Source: Stenotrophomonas nematodicola
Lineage (GTDB): Bacteria; Pseudomonadota; Gammaproteobacteria; Xanthomonadales; Xanthomonadaceae
Reading direction: 5' to 3'
Assembly: GCF_009467805.1 (NCBI RefSeq)
Contig: NZ_WIAY01000005.1
Span: 186,001 to 250,000, forward strand
Length of the DNA: 64,000 bases
Shown: positions 47,949 through 56,590 of the stretch, one piece after another
Numbering within the stretch: position 1 is the first letter of the stretch
Layout: every line of letters begins with the position of its first letter
The notes under the pieces: generated by a model
The model's input: the letters and a program-made list of their open reading frames with translations, nothing else
Databases searched by the model: none
Told to the model about the DNA's origin: nothing
Position numbers and translations under genes: made by a program

Positions 47949-48482
47949 TCATGTGGGCATGCCAGTGGCGGCCATCACCGCCTGCTGGGTCAGTTCCAGC
48001 CGCAGCGCATAGGTACGCTGCAGTTGCCCGAGCAGATAGCCCGAGCGCGGATTCTCGGCGATGGCCGCGCGGATGCTGCGCGCGCTGGCATCGAGTTCGT
48101 GCAGCGCCGGCTGGTAGTCGCCGGGCAACGTGGCCGCCGGCAACGCCGCCATCGCCTGCTGGTACTCACCGGCCAGGACATCGGCCTGCCGCTGCAGCAT
48201 CGACGGCGGCGGGGTATGCGGCGTCGGCATCGGCACCACCACCAGCACCGCCAGTGCCGCCGCCAGGCCGAGCCCCACGCCCAGCGCCCAGCGCCGTGGC
48301 CGGCGCCGTGCCCTCTCTGCTGTGACCGCATCGGCCGGCACGGCAGCCGGCACCGCATCCAGGCGGCGCAGTTGCGCCTCCTCGTGCAGTTGCGCGGCGA
48401 TACCCTGCCACACCCGTGCCGGGGGCACCCGCTGGTCGGGCAGCGCCCGCAGGCGCGCGCTCAGGTCGTCATGTTCGTTCAT
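47949..48482 (-). CDS. Putative anti-sigma factor (transmembrane)
   Basis: The 177-residue product has a soluble N-terminus (about 1-60), one membrane helix (about 64-83) and a periplasmic C-terminal part with heptad-like helices. The position, right after an ECF sigma gene with a 4-bp overlap, marks it as an anti-sigma candidate. It lacks the HxxxCxxC zinc motif of ZAS anti-sigma factors. No PF-type assignment is claimed; if it is not an anti-sigma factor it may be a sigma-associated membrane regulator. Confidence 0.72.
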   Translation of the reverse strand: MNEHDDLSARLRALPDQRVPPARVWQGIAAQLHEEAQLRRLDAVPAAVPADAVTAERARRRPRRWALGVGLGLAAALAVLVVVPMPTPHTPPPSMLQRQADVLAGEYQQAMAALPAATLPGDYQPALHELDASARSIRAAIAENPRSGYLLGQLQRTYALRLELTQQAVMAATGMPT

Positions 48483-49063
48483 GCGGATTCTCCAAGGCGT
48501 GCGCGCAACAGACCGCGCGCACGGTGCAGCTGGGCTTTGGAACTGCCGACCGCCATCTGCAGCTGATCGGCGATTTCATGGTGTTTCCAGCCCTCGATAT
48601 CGTGCAGCACCAGTACCGCGCGCGCACGCGGCGGCAGGGTTTCCAGCGCGCGCTCCAGGTCCATCACAGTGCCCGCGCAGCGGTCGGGCGCCACCAGCGC
48701 CGCCATTGCATCGGCGCTGTCCTCGCCGGTTTCCAGGGCATCTGCGCCGGCGCGCCCGCGCAGTTCCATCAATGCCGCATTGACGCCCATCCGGTGCAGC
48801 CAGGTACCCAGGCTGCTCTCGAAGCGGAACGTGGGCAACGCGCGCCACGCCTGCAGGAAGGTCTCCTGCAGCGCATCCTCGGCGCGCGCCGCGTGGCCAC
48901 CGCAGAGCCGCCACAGCACCGCGTTCAGACGCGGCGCATGGCGTCGGTAGATCCGTTCGTACGCGCCCATGTCACCAGCGACGGCGGCACGCACCAGGGC
49001 GTGGTCGTCGGCGCTGTCGGCCGGGTCGGCGAGGCGGGGAGCGGGCATGGTGGCGTCGAGCAT
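48479..49063 (-). CDS. ECF-type RNA polymerase sigma factor
   Basis: The 194-residue product has sigma-70 region 2 (DALQETFLQAWRALPTFRFESSLGTWLHRM) and region 4 (LPPRARAVLVLHDIEGWKHHEIADQL with a helix-turn-helix). It lacks regions 1 and 3, so it is an ECF (group 4) sigma factor. Two start codons are near (49063, 49048); the upstream one is used, without strong support. The start of the anti-sigma gene overlaps its stop by 4 bp. It probably controls its own operon and others. Confidence 0.88.
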   Translation of the reverse strand: MLDATMPAPRLADPADSADDHALVRAAVAGDMGAYERIYRRHAPRLNAVLWRLCGGHAARAEDALQETFLQAWRALPTFRFESSLGTWLHRMGVNAALMELRGRAGADALETGEDSADAMAALVAPDRCAGTVMDLERALETLPPRARAVLVLHDIEGWKHHEIADQLQMAVGSSKAQLHRARGLLRARLGESA

Positions 49064-49185
49064 ATCCGTTGGATGCCACCGGCACCGAAAAGGTTTAAGC
49101 GCATCATCGACCGGGATGTTCAAACCTTTTCGACGTTGGCTGCATCCAAGCCTGTGTTCCACTCCGGTGGCCATCAGGAACTGTC

Positions 49186-49374
49186 ATGTCATCCAGTACG
49201 TGCGCATTGTGGTTGTCGCTGGCGGCGTGGTCGCTGACCGGCGGCCCGTGGTCGGTGCAGCTGCACCTGCAGGACGAGCATCCGGACATCTGCGTGCAGA
49301 CGGGCGGCCAGACGCCACAGTGCGTTTCCACGCTGCTGCGGCAGCTGGCAGTCGCCCTGCCGCGCTGGGCCTGA
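49186..49374 (+). CDS. Possible small exported protein (62 aa)
   Basis: A 62-residue ORF with a short hydrophobic N-terminus (about 5-18) followed by a polar part with two Cys (DICVQ and PQCVS). It lies in the gap between the divergent sigma gene and the mscS-like gene. No family recognised, and GC-rich sequence gives such ORFs by chance. It may be part of a longer 5' region. Confidence 0.3.
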   Translation: MSSSTCALWLSLAAWSLTGGPWSVQLHLQDEHPDICVQTGGQTPQCVSTLLRQLAVALPRWA

Positions 49375-49453
49375 GCGGGCATGCGGCCGCGCGCATCGCC
49401 GCGCATTAAGATGGGTCCTTGTCTGCCGCACCCCGCAAGGAAATGTGTCCCCC

Positions 49454-50035
49454 ATGAAAGTTCGCCTGCCCGCCTGGACCCACGATTGGCTGCAGTACGT
49501 GGAGCCCGCCGGCCTGATTCTGCTGACCATCGCCGTCGCCTGGCTGCTGCGCCTGATTGGCCGCCGGTTGATCCGTCGTCTTGGCGAGCACTACACGCTG
49601 CCGCCGGAAATGGTGATGGGCGCGCGTCGGGTCACCGGCTTCGTGGTCTATTTCGCCGCGCTGCTCACCGTGCTGAACATCCTCGGTGTTTCGGCCACCG
49701 TGCTGTGGACGGCCTTCACCGGCTTCGCCGCCGTCGGCGCGGTCGCCTTCTTCGCCGCATGGAGCGTGCTGTCCAACATCTTCTGCACACTGCTGATCTT
49801 CACCACCCGGCCGTTCCGCCTGCACGACTACATCGAAGTGCTGGAGAACGGTGAAAAGCCGGGTCTGAAGGGCCGGGTGATCGACGTCAACCTGATCTAC
49901 ACCACGCTGCAGGAAACCGACGGCGGCCATGAAGGCACGGTGCTGCAGGTGCCCAACAACATGTTCTTCCAGCGCACGGTGCGCCGCTGGCGCGACCCGG
50001 CGCAGGCACCCGGCGGCATCCAGGGCGACGGGTGA
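49454..50035 (+). CDS. Small MscS-type mechanosensitive channel protein
   Basis: The 193-residue product has membrane helices at about 15-36, 58-80 and 85-105, the pore-lining AFTGFAAVGAVAFFAAWSVLSN stretch typical of MscS TM3, and the beta domain (RPFRLHDYIEV, DVNLIYTTLQ). It is shorter than E. coli MscS (286) and lacks most of the C-terminal cage, as in minimal MscS homologues. ATG 49454 is used; GTG 49445 is in frame three codons earlier. Confidence 0.85.
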   Translation: MKVRLPAWTHDWLQYVEPAGLILLTIAVAWLLRLIGRRLIRRLGEHYTLPPEMVMGARRVTGFVVYFAALLTVLNILGVSATVLWTAFTGFAAVGAVAFFAAWSVLSNIFCTLLIFTTRPFRLHDYIEVLENGEKPGLKGRVIDVNLIYTTLQETDGGHEGTVLQVPNNMFFQRTVRRWRDPAQAPGGIQGDG

Positions 50036-50045
50036 TGCCCACGGA

Positions 50046-50312
50046 TCAGCGCAGCTGGCTGTCCTTGCTGCCGCGGCGGTTGTAACCGCCGCCGTCGTGC
50101 TGTGCGGCGTCGTCCGCCTCCTGGCAGCGCACGCACAGACGCACCCCGGGTACGGCCTTGCGCCGCGCCTCGGGTATGGGGGCCTCGCAGTGTTCGCAGT
50201 GCGTCAGCCCCGGGCCCTGCCCCAGCTGCGCGCGGGCGCGCTGAATGGCGTCATCGACCGTGGCGTCGATCTGGTCCTGGACCGCGCCGTCGCCTGCCCA
50301 CCCTGTCGCCAT
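50046..50312 (-). CDS. DksA/TraR-type C4 zinc-finger protein (YbiI-like)
   Basis: The 88-residue product has a helical N-terminus and a C4 zinc finger CEHCEAPIPEARRKAVPGVRLCVRCQ, the pattern of DksA/TraR-family small proteins such as YbiI. It lacks the long coiled coil of DksA, so it may not reach the secondary channel of RNA polymerase. Start ATG 50312 (MATGWAGDG). Convergent with the mscS-like gene (gap 10 bp). Confidence 0.85.
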   Translation of the reverse strand: MATGWAGDGAVQDQIDATVDDAIQRARAQLGQGPGLTHCEHCEAPIPEARRKAVPGVRLCVRCQEADDAAQHDGGGYNRRGSKDSQLR

Positions 50313-50436
50313 GTTGTGTCTCCCATGCCGTATCAGGCCCCCAGCATAGACCCGCACGCACGACCGGGCCCAACGTGCGGCTGAACGCACGGGGGCGGCA
50401 CCACCCGCGGTCGACGCTGCCGGACTGCCGGCGCGC

Positions 50437-50991
50437 TTACCAGACCAGGTCGTCCGGGACCTGGAACTGCGCGTAATACGCGTCGTCGTCGGCGTTGCCG
50501 GTGCTGGGCTCGCTGCTGCCCGGCTGGGCGTTGTCGAGCACGATGGCGCCGGGATCGCGCTCGCGCACCTTGTCGGCCGCCGCGCGCGGCAGCAGCTCAA
50601 CGCCCTCGCCGAAGCGGGCGATGACCAGCGCGCCCGACGCCAGCTGCCTGCGCAGCAGGGCATTCACCAGCAGAGTGCGGATCACGGTACCGTCGTTGAA
50701 GCGGTATTCGATCTCCCCGTCGCGCTTGACCTTGTTGGTCTCGATGATCTGCCGCACCTGCGCCTGCAGTTCCTGGGCGCGCGCCTTTTCCTTGCGCTCG
50801 GCCTCCAGCGCGCGATCGCGTTCAGCCTTTTCCGCGCGCGCCCGTTCGGCCTCGCGCTGGCTTTCGCTGGGCGCAACCGGGGCCTTGCCGTGACGGGCCT
50901 TGACCTGTTCACGCGCGGCCTGTGAGACCTGGGACTTCTTGACCAGCCCGGCCTTGAGCAGCTGCTCCTGCAGGGGATTCGCCTTCGCCAT
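50437..50991 (-). CDS. DUF2058 protein (YaiL-like nucleoprotein)
   Basis: The 184-residue product has the DUF2058 start MAKANPLQEQLLKAGLVKKSQ, a long highly charged coiled-coil-like segment (about 35-85, Lys/Arg/Glu-rich) and a compact C-terminal part with IEYRFNDGTVIRTLLV. Family role unknown; E. coli YaiL is described as nucleoprotein-like. Start ATG 50991; an in-frame upstream start (51051) gives an unlikely leader. Divergent from the YgjP-like gene. Confidence 0.85.
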   Translation of the reverse strand: MAKANPLQEQLLKAGLVKKSQVSQAAREQVKARHGKAPVAPSESQREAERARAEKAERDRALEAERKEKARAQELQAQVRQIIETNKVKRDGEIEYRFNDGTVIRTLLVNALLRRQLASGALVIARFGEGVELLPRAAADKVRERDPGAIVLDNAQPGSSEPSTGNADDDAYYAQFQVPDDLVW

Positions 50992-51065
50992 ACGCCTTGC
51001 ATCTGTTTTTGCGGGATTCCGGGGGCCATCATACTGGTCTGCCCGCCCCACCCCAACCGCTCCCC

Positions 51066-51563
51066 GTGACCGCCCTGAAGTACCTTGCCGGCTACCCCGA
51101 CGCCCTGCAGCAGCAGGTGCGCGAGCTGATCGCGGGCGACCGCCTGGGGCCGTGGCTGCAGCGCCGTTACGCCGACCTGCATACCGTGCGCAACGACCGC
51201 CAGCTGTACGACTACACCCAGGACCTGAAAGACCGCTACCTGCGCCAGTCCGCCCCGCTGTCCAAGGTGATCTACGACAGCCGGCTGCAGGTGCTCAAAC
51301 ACGCCCTGGGCACCCACACCACCGTCTCGCGCGTCCAGGGCAGCCGGCTCAAGGCCAGCCGCGAAATCCGCATCGCCACGGTGTTCCGCGATGCCCCGGC
51401 CCCGTTCCTGAAGATGATCGTGGTACATGAACTGGCGCACCTGAAGGAATCGGACCACAACAAGGCCTTCTACCAGCTCTGCACGCACATGGAAGCGGAT
51501 TACCACCAGCTGGAATTCGACCTGCGGCTGTACCTCACCCACCTGGACGGTACCGCCGGCTGA
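51066..51563 (+). CDS. YgjP-like metallopeptidase (DUF45/WLM type)
   Basis: The 165-residue product has the gluzincin-like motif HELAH (VVHELAHLKESDHNKAFYQL, with the third ligand His in the SDHNKAF stretch), which defines the YgjP family. Substrate unknown. The start is GTG 51066, giving VTALKYLAGYP; an ATG-led frame at 50997 adds a leader overlapping the neighbouring promoter. Divergent from the DUF2058 gene. Confidence 0.85.
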   Translation: MTALKYLAGYPDALQQQVRELIAGDRLGPWLQRRYADLHTVRNDRQLYDYTQDLKDRYLRQSAPLSKVIYDSRLQVLKHALGTHTTVSRVQGSRLKASREIRIATVFRDAPAPFLKMIVVHELAHLKESDHNKAFYQLCTHMEADYHQLEFDLRLYLTHLDGTAG

Positions 51564-51624
51564 CGCCCGGCCGCCCCCACCCAGTACACTCCCCGCCCGC
51601 TTCCCGCTTTTCGTTGCCTGCCCG

Positions 51625-52335
51625 ATGACCGACCCGATCCGACTCGACAAACGCCTGACCCAGCTGATCGGCTGCTCACGCGGCGACGCCCAGCGCTACA
51701 TCGAGGGGGGCTGGGTGACCGTGAACGGCAGCGTGGTCGAACAGCCCCAGGCGATGGTCACCGACGAGGTCATCGTCCTGCGTGACAACGCCGAAGCGAC
51801 CCGCGCCGAAACGGTGAGCATGCTGCTGCACAAGCCCGCCGGCATGCCGGCCGACGCACTGTGCGCCCTGGTCACCCCGGACACGCGCAGCGAACTCGAC
51901 GCCACCGGCGTCACTCTGCTGCAGCGCCATTTCCACGCCCTGCAGCTGGTCATGCCGCTGGCGGACGAGGACAGCGGCCTGGTCGTGGTCAGCCAGGACG
52001 GGCGGGTCGTCTCGCACCTCAAAGACCGCGGCGCCACGCTGGAGCAGGAGTACCTGGTGGAAGTCACCGGCGAGCTGGTGCCCTACGGCATGAAGCGCCT
52101 GGCGCACGGCCTGAGCTTCCGCAACTGGCCACTGCCACCGTGCAAGGTCAGCTGGCAGAACGAAACCCGCCTGCGCTTCGCCATCAAGCCGGTACATCCC
52201 GGCCAGCTGCGCGACATGTGCCGCCAGGTCGGCCTGGAGGTCGTGAGTGTCCGCCGCCTGCGCATCGGACGCGTGGCGATGGGCAAGCTCGTTCCCGGCC
52301 AGTGGCGCTACCTCGCCCCCGACGAGCGCTTCTGA
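51625..52335 (+). CDS. RsuA-family RNA pseudouridine synthase, variant active site
   Basis: The 236-residue product has an N-terminal S4 domain (about 6-60, with CSRGDAQRYIEGGWVTVNG) and a pseudouridine synthase domain (about 63-230). It resembles RluF more than RsuA. The canonical catalytic RLD followed by a conserved GL is not present as such: the segment reads PLADEDSGLVVVSQDG, with Ala where ungapped alignment puts Asp and an Asp one position later. Activity is therefore uncertain. Confidence 0.82.
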   Translation: MTDPIRLDKRLTQLIGCSRGDAQRYIEGGWVTVNGSVVEQPQAMVTDEVIVLRDNAEATRAETVSMLLHKPAGMPADALCALVTPDTRSELDATGVTLLQRHFHALQLVMPLADEDSGLVVVSQDGRVVSHLKDRGATLEQEYLVEVTGELVPYGMKRLAHGLSFRNWPLPPCKVSWQNETRLRFAIKPVHPGQLRDMCRQVGLEVVSVRRLRIGRVAMGKLVPGQWRYLAPDERF

Positions 52336-52395
52336 TCGACCGGCCCCGGTCGGCCTGCACTCGCGCTGCACGGCCGGGCCGCTTAGGATCGGGGC

Positions 52396-53973
52396 ATGAC
52401 CGACAAACCACCCTTCTGGCGCCGGCTCCTGCGCTGGCTGGGCATCTTCGTGGCGATCCTGGTCATGCTGGTGCTCAGTGGCCTGCTGCTGGCCGACCAC
52501 CTCACGCCCAAGGCGCTTGGCACCCCGTCGCGGGTGCTGCCAGTCCAGCCCAGCCAGACCGCGATCGACCGCGAACTGTCACGCCTGCAGGCCGAGCACC
52601 CCGGCGAATCCGGCGTGGCCTTCCTCGCCGATGGGCTGGATGCCTACGCCGCGCGCGCGGTGATCACCCAGCACGCCGGACGCAGCCTGGACCTGCAGTA
52701 CTACATCTGGCAGAACGACCTCATCGGCCACCTGATGGCACGCGAGCTCTACCAGGCCGCCGAGCGCGGCGTGCGCGTGCGCATCCTGCTCGACGACATG
52801 AACGCGCAGGACAAGGACGCGCTGATGATGGCGCTCGACCAGCACCCCAACATCGAGATCCGCCTGTACAACCCGTTCCGCAACCGCAATGGCCTGTGGC
52901 GGCTGGTGGAAATGGTGCAACGCGTGTTCAGCGTCAACCACCGCATGCACAACAAGTCCTGGATCGCCGACGGCCGCGTGGCCATCGTTGGTGGGCGCAA
53001 TATCGGCGAGGAGTATTTCAGCGCGCGCACCGACGTCAATTTCCGCGACCTGGACCTGCTCGTCGCCGGCAAGGCCGTGCAGCAGGCCAACATGATTTTC
53101 GACGACTACTGGAACAGCGAAACCGCCCTCCCCATCGCGGCCCTGGCGTTCTACACTCCGGCCCAGCTGCGCCTGCTGGTGCGCCAGTCCGAGCACGAAG
53201 CGCGGCTGGACGGCGCCAAGCCCTACCTGGCACGCGTGGCGCGTTCGCAGCAGGCGCAGTCGTACTACCGTGATGCCGTCGGTCTGCACTGGACCCGCCA
53301 GGTGGCGATCGTCTCCGATCCGCCGATGAAACACCGCCGCGACGACCGGGGCGACTGGCTGGTCGCGCGGCTCTCGGCCGAACTGGCGGGTACCCGCCAC
53401 AAGGCCCTGCTGATCTCCCCATACTTCGTGCCCGGTGAAGAAGGCACGCAGGGGCTGGGTGCGCTGGTGGCACGCGGCGCGACTGTCGGGGTGGTGACCA
53501 ACTCGCTGGCGGCCAACGACGTTGCCGCCGTGCACAGCGGCTACATGCACTATCGCGCCCCGTTGCTGCGCAGCGGTGTGCACCTGTACGAGCTGAAATC
53601 GCGCGGCCATGCCGACAGCGGCGGCCTGTTCGGCAGCAGCGGTGCCAGCCTGCACACCAAGGCCTTCATGATCGACGACCGGCGCGGGTTCGTCGGCTCG
53701 TTCAACCTCGACCCGCGCTCGGCCTACCTCAACACCGAAATGGGCGTGCTGTTCGATGACCCGGTGCTGGCGGCGCAACTGCGCGCCGAGTACCTGCGGC
53801 TGGCCAGTCCCACGCAGAGCTACTGGGTGGCGCTGGACGCGCACGGCCAGGTGCGCTGGCTGGACCGCGCCGCACAGCCGCCACACTGGCTCTACCGCGA
53901 ACCGGATACCGGCCTGTGGCTGCGCGTCAGTGCGCGTGCCATCAGCTGGCTGCCGCTGGAGTCGCAGTTGTAG
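52396..53973 (+). CDS. Phospholipase D-like cardiolipin synthase family protein
   Basis: The 525-residue product has an N-terminal membrane helix (about 13-34) and two HKD (PLD) motifs: HNKSWIADGRVAIVGGRN at about 190-207 and HTKAFMIDDRRGFVGSFN at about 419-436. Both have the full HxKxxxxD set, so the enzyme should be active. The layout and length match the ClsC/YmdC group of cardiolipin synthases, which join PG and PE or two PG molecules. Convergent with the HDOD gene (6-bp gap). Confidence 0.9.
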   Translation: MTDKPPFWRRLLRWLGIFVAILVMLVLSGLLLADHLTPKALGTPSRVLPVQPSQTAIDRELSRLQAEHPGESGVAFLADGLDAYAARAVITQHAGRSLDLQYYIWQNDLIGHLMARELYQAAERGVRVRILLDDMNAQDKDALMMALDQHPNIEIRLYNPFRNRNGLWRLVEMVQRVFSVNHRMHNKSWIADGRVAIVGGRNIGEEYFSARTDVNFRDLDLLVAGKAVQQANMIFDDYWNSETALPIAALAFYTPAQLRLLVRQSEHEARLDGAKPYLARVARSQQAQSYYRDAVGLHWTRQVAIVSDPPMKHRRDDRGDWLVARLSAELAGTRHKALLISPYFVPGEEGTQGLGALVARGATVGVVTNSLAANDVAAVHSGYMHYRAPLLRSGVHLYELKSRGHADSGGLFGSSGASLHTKAFMIDDRRGFVGSFNLDPRSAYLNTEMGVLFDDPVLAAQLRAEYLRLASPTQSYWVALDAHGQVRWLDRAAQPPHWLYREPDTGLWLRVSARAISWLPLESQL

Positions 53974-53979
53974 CCGCGC

Positions 53980-55128
53980 TCAGCGCGAGGCCACGCCTGC
54001 GTCCGCGCCGGCATCGCCATCCCCGGCATGCACCTCGTCGGCGTCCAGGGTTTCCACGGCGCGCCCGTGGACACGTCGCCAGATCCACTGCAGCGCGTGG
54101 GCCGGCGTGCTCTGCAGGTGCTCCAGCAACGCCAGCGCCTGCGCCTGGCCCATGCGTCCGTGCCGGCACAGCAGGCTGGCCGCCGCCGCGGCGCGGGCAA
54201 AACCCAGGCTGGTGAGCAGTCCGTCCGGCGCGCCGGCGCCGGCCCGCTCCAGCGCGGCATGCACCGGCGGCGGCAATTCCCACGCTGCAGCGATACGGCT
54301 GGCAACCGGCAGGGTCCAGTCATCCAGCAGAGCGGCGGCGAGCGCCCGTGGCGGTACCGCGACACCGTGCCCGGCGCAGGCATCGAGCAGGTGGCGCATC
54401 ACCAGCGCCGCGCCCAGCCCCTGGGTGAGCCCCAGCCACTGCGCCGCGAAGGCATCTTCATGGCTGACCGTACGCGCGTGGTCGGCGGCCGCGCGCGACG
54501 CCAGCAGCGCGTGTTCCCAGATCACTGCATCGAACTGCGGGAACGCGGCGCACTGCAGGTGCATCACCGGCTGGACCAGCACCGCGCTGATGATCTGGCG
54601 GATACCCTCGGTGCCCACCAGGGTCACCGCCCGCTGCAGGCTGTCCACCGGGCGGGCCTGCAACCGGTACACCGGGCTGTTGGCGATACGCAGCAGGTTG
54701 CCGGTGAGCACCGGGTCCTGGCCGATGATCGCCGCCATCGCCCGCGCCGAGGCCTCGTGGTCGTTGACGGTCTGGATCAACTGCGGCAGGAGCTGCGGCC
54801 GCCGCGGCAGGTGGCGGGCCGACCAGTCGCGCGCCGACAGCGCCGCATCCACTGCCGCACGCAATGCCGGCGCGGGCGCGGTGTCACCTGCCGGATCGCC
54901 TCCGCGTGGCACCAGGGCCAGGGCATACAGCCCGGCCTGCAGCACCGCCGCCGGGTCCCCGGCGGGCGCCGCCAGCGGAGCCGCCACGCGCAGGTCGGCC
55001 CGGGGCGGCCGTGTCTCGGCCGGCCCCCGCTGCAGCGATCCCTGGCGCCTGCGCCAGGCCACCAGCGCCAGCACGGCGGCCACGCCGCCCACGCCCCACG
55101 CACCCAGCATCGGCGCCGACGTCAGCAT
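53980..55128 (-). CDS. Membrane-anchored HDOD-domain protein
   Basis: The 382-residue product has one N-terminal membrane helix (about 9-26), an Ala/Pro/Arg-rich linker, and a HDOD domain (about 105-300) with the DPVLTGNLLRIANSPVYRL motif. HDOD domains are HD-like output modules in signalling, without the full metal site. The C-terminus is Ala/Asp-rich. Partners are unknown. Convergent with the PLD gene; upstream is a 291-bp gap before the divergent leucine dehydrogenase. Confidence 0.84.
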   Translation of the reverse strand: MLTSAPMLGAWGVGGVAAVLALVAWRRRQGSLQRGPAETRPPRADLRVAAPLAAPAGDPAAVLQAGLYALALVPRGGDPAGDTAPAPALRAAVDAALSARDWSARHLPRRPQLLPQLIQTVNDHEASARAMAAIIGQDPVLTGNLLRIANSPVYRLQARPVDSLQRAVTLVGTEGIRQIISAVLVQPVMHLQCAAFPQFDAVIWEHALLASRAAADHARTVSHEDAFAAQWLGLTQGLGAALVMRHLLDACAGHGVAVPPRALAAALLDDWTLPVASRIAAAWELPPPVHAALERAGAGAPDGLLTSLGFARAAAAASLLCRHGRMGQAQALALLEHLQSTPAHALQWIWRRVHGRAVETLDADEVHAGDGDAGADAGVASR

Positions 55129-55419
55129 CGAGGTCTCCCGGAAACGCGGTCCCGCACCTGCCTTGTCGCCACTGCGCCCACGTCATCCATCCTGACATTG
55201 CCGATACTGCACACCGTAGCCACGGCATCGGCCGCGCCTTCACCAACTTTAACGGCCCGGCCCCGGCGGCGGCTGACACCGCCCTCCGGCGGAATGCACT
55301 AGAATGGCGCCGCGCGACCCGTCCACTCGAACCGACGACGTCGCTTTTTTTGTTTTACAACCCAACATTTGCTGGTCCGTTCGCCGCTGTTCGCCACCGT
55401 TCGCACCATCGGAGCCACC

Positions 55420-56517
55420 ATGTTATTTGAAACCCTCGAAACCACCGATCACGAACAAGTGGTGTTCTGCCACAACCGCGACGCGGGTCTGAGGGCGATC
55501 ATCGCCATCCACAACACCACCCTGGGCCCGGCCCTGGGCGGGGTGCGCATGCGGCCGTATGCCAGCACCGACGAGGCGCTCGCCGATGCGCTGCGGCTCA
55601 GCCGCACGATGACCTACAAGAACGCGCTGGCCGGGTTGAACGTGGGCGGCGGCAAGGCGGTGATCATCGGCGACCCGAAGGTGGACAAGAGCGAAGTGCT
55701 GTTCCGCGCGTTCGGCCGCTACGTCGATTCGCTGGGCGGACGCTACATCACCGCCGAGGACGTGGGCACCGATGTCAACGACATGGAGAACATCTACCTG
55801 GAGAGCGAGTACGTCACCGGCGTGCACCAGGTCCACGGTGGCTCCGGCGATCCGGCCCCGTTCACCGCCTACGGCGCGCTGCAGGCCCTGATGGCCGCCA
55901 TGCAGCACAAGCTGGGCCATGAGGAAGTCGGCAAGGCCAGCATCGCCGTGCAGGGCCTGGGCCATATCGGCATGGAACTGGTCAAACTGCTGCGCGACCG
56001 TGGGGCCAAGCTGTTCGTGACCGATCTGGACAGCAGCCGGGTGGAGCGCGCGGTCACCGAATACGGCGCCGAGGCGGTCAAGCCCGACGACATCTACGAC
56101 GTCAACGCCGACGTCTTCGCGCCCTGTGCGCTGGAAGGCGCGATCAATCCGCAGACGCTGCCCCGCCTGCGCACGAAGATCGTCTGTGGCACCGCCAACA
56201 ACCAGCTCGCCAGCCTGGAGATCGGCGATGAGCTGCATGCGCGCGGCATCCTGTATGCGCCCGATTATGCGGTCAACGCCGGCGGCGTGATGAACGTGTC
56301 GCTGGAGATCGACGGCTACAACCGCGAGCGCGCCATGCGCCTGATCCGCAGCATCTACCACAACCTCGGCCGCATTTTCGCGCTGTCCGAGCGCGAGGGT
56401 ATCGCTCCCCAGCGCGCCGCGGACCAGATCGCCGAATCGCGCATCCAGTCGATCGGCAAGCTGAAAATGCCTCTCGGCCGCAGCACGCCGCGACTGGGCA
56501 CCCTGCGCCGCAACTGA
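55420..56517 (+). CDS. ldh: Leucine dehydrogenase (Glu/Leu/Phe/Val dehydrogenase family)
   Basis: Leucine dehydrogenase reversibly deaminates branched-chain amino acids to 2-oxo acids with NAD+. The 365-residue product has the substrate-binding TYKNAL (Lys67) and catalytic GGGKAVI (Lys79) motifs and a Rossmann fold with GLGHIGMELVKLL. Start ATG 55420 has GGAG 5 bases upstream. In Xanthomonadaceae the pathway also feeds iso- and anteiso-fatty-acid primers. Valine versus leucine preference cannot be told from sequence. A bidirectional terminator follows. Confidence 0.93.
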   Translation: MLFETLETTDHEQVVFCHNRDAGLRAIIAIHNTTLGPALGGVRMRPYASTDEALADALRLSRTMTYKNALAGLNVGGGKAVIIGDPKVDKSEVLFRAFGRYVDSLGGRYITAEDVGTDVNDMENIYLESEYVTGVHQVHGGSGDPAPFTAYGALQALMAAMQHKLGHEEVGKASIAVQGLGHIGMELVKLLRDRGAKLFVTDLDSSRVERAVTEYGAEAVKPDDIYDVNADVFAPCALEGAINPQTLPRLRTKIVCGTANNQLASLEIGDELHARGILYAPDYAVNAGGVMNVSLEIDGYNRERAMRLIRSIYHNLGRIFALSEREGIAPQRAADQIAESRIQSIGKLKMPLGRSTPRLGTLRRN

Positions 56518-56540
56518 CGGCACGGCCCTACCGGAAACGC

Positions 56541-56571
56541 AGAAGGGCGCGATCGACGATCGCGCCCTTCT
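56541..56571. terminator. Bidirectional terminator between ldh and the autotransporter gene
   Basis: A 14-bp perfect stem (arms 56541-56554 and 56558-56571) with a GAC loop, in the 73-bp gap between the convergent genes. Confidence 0.75.
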
Positions 56572-56590
56572 TCATTGCTGCCCTGCGGGG

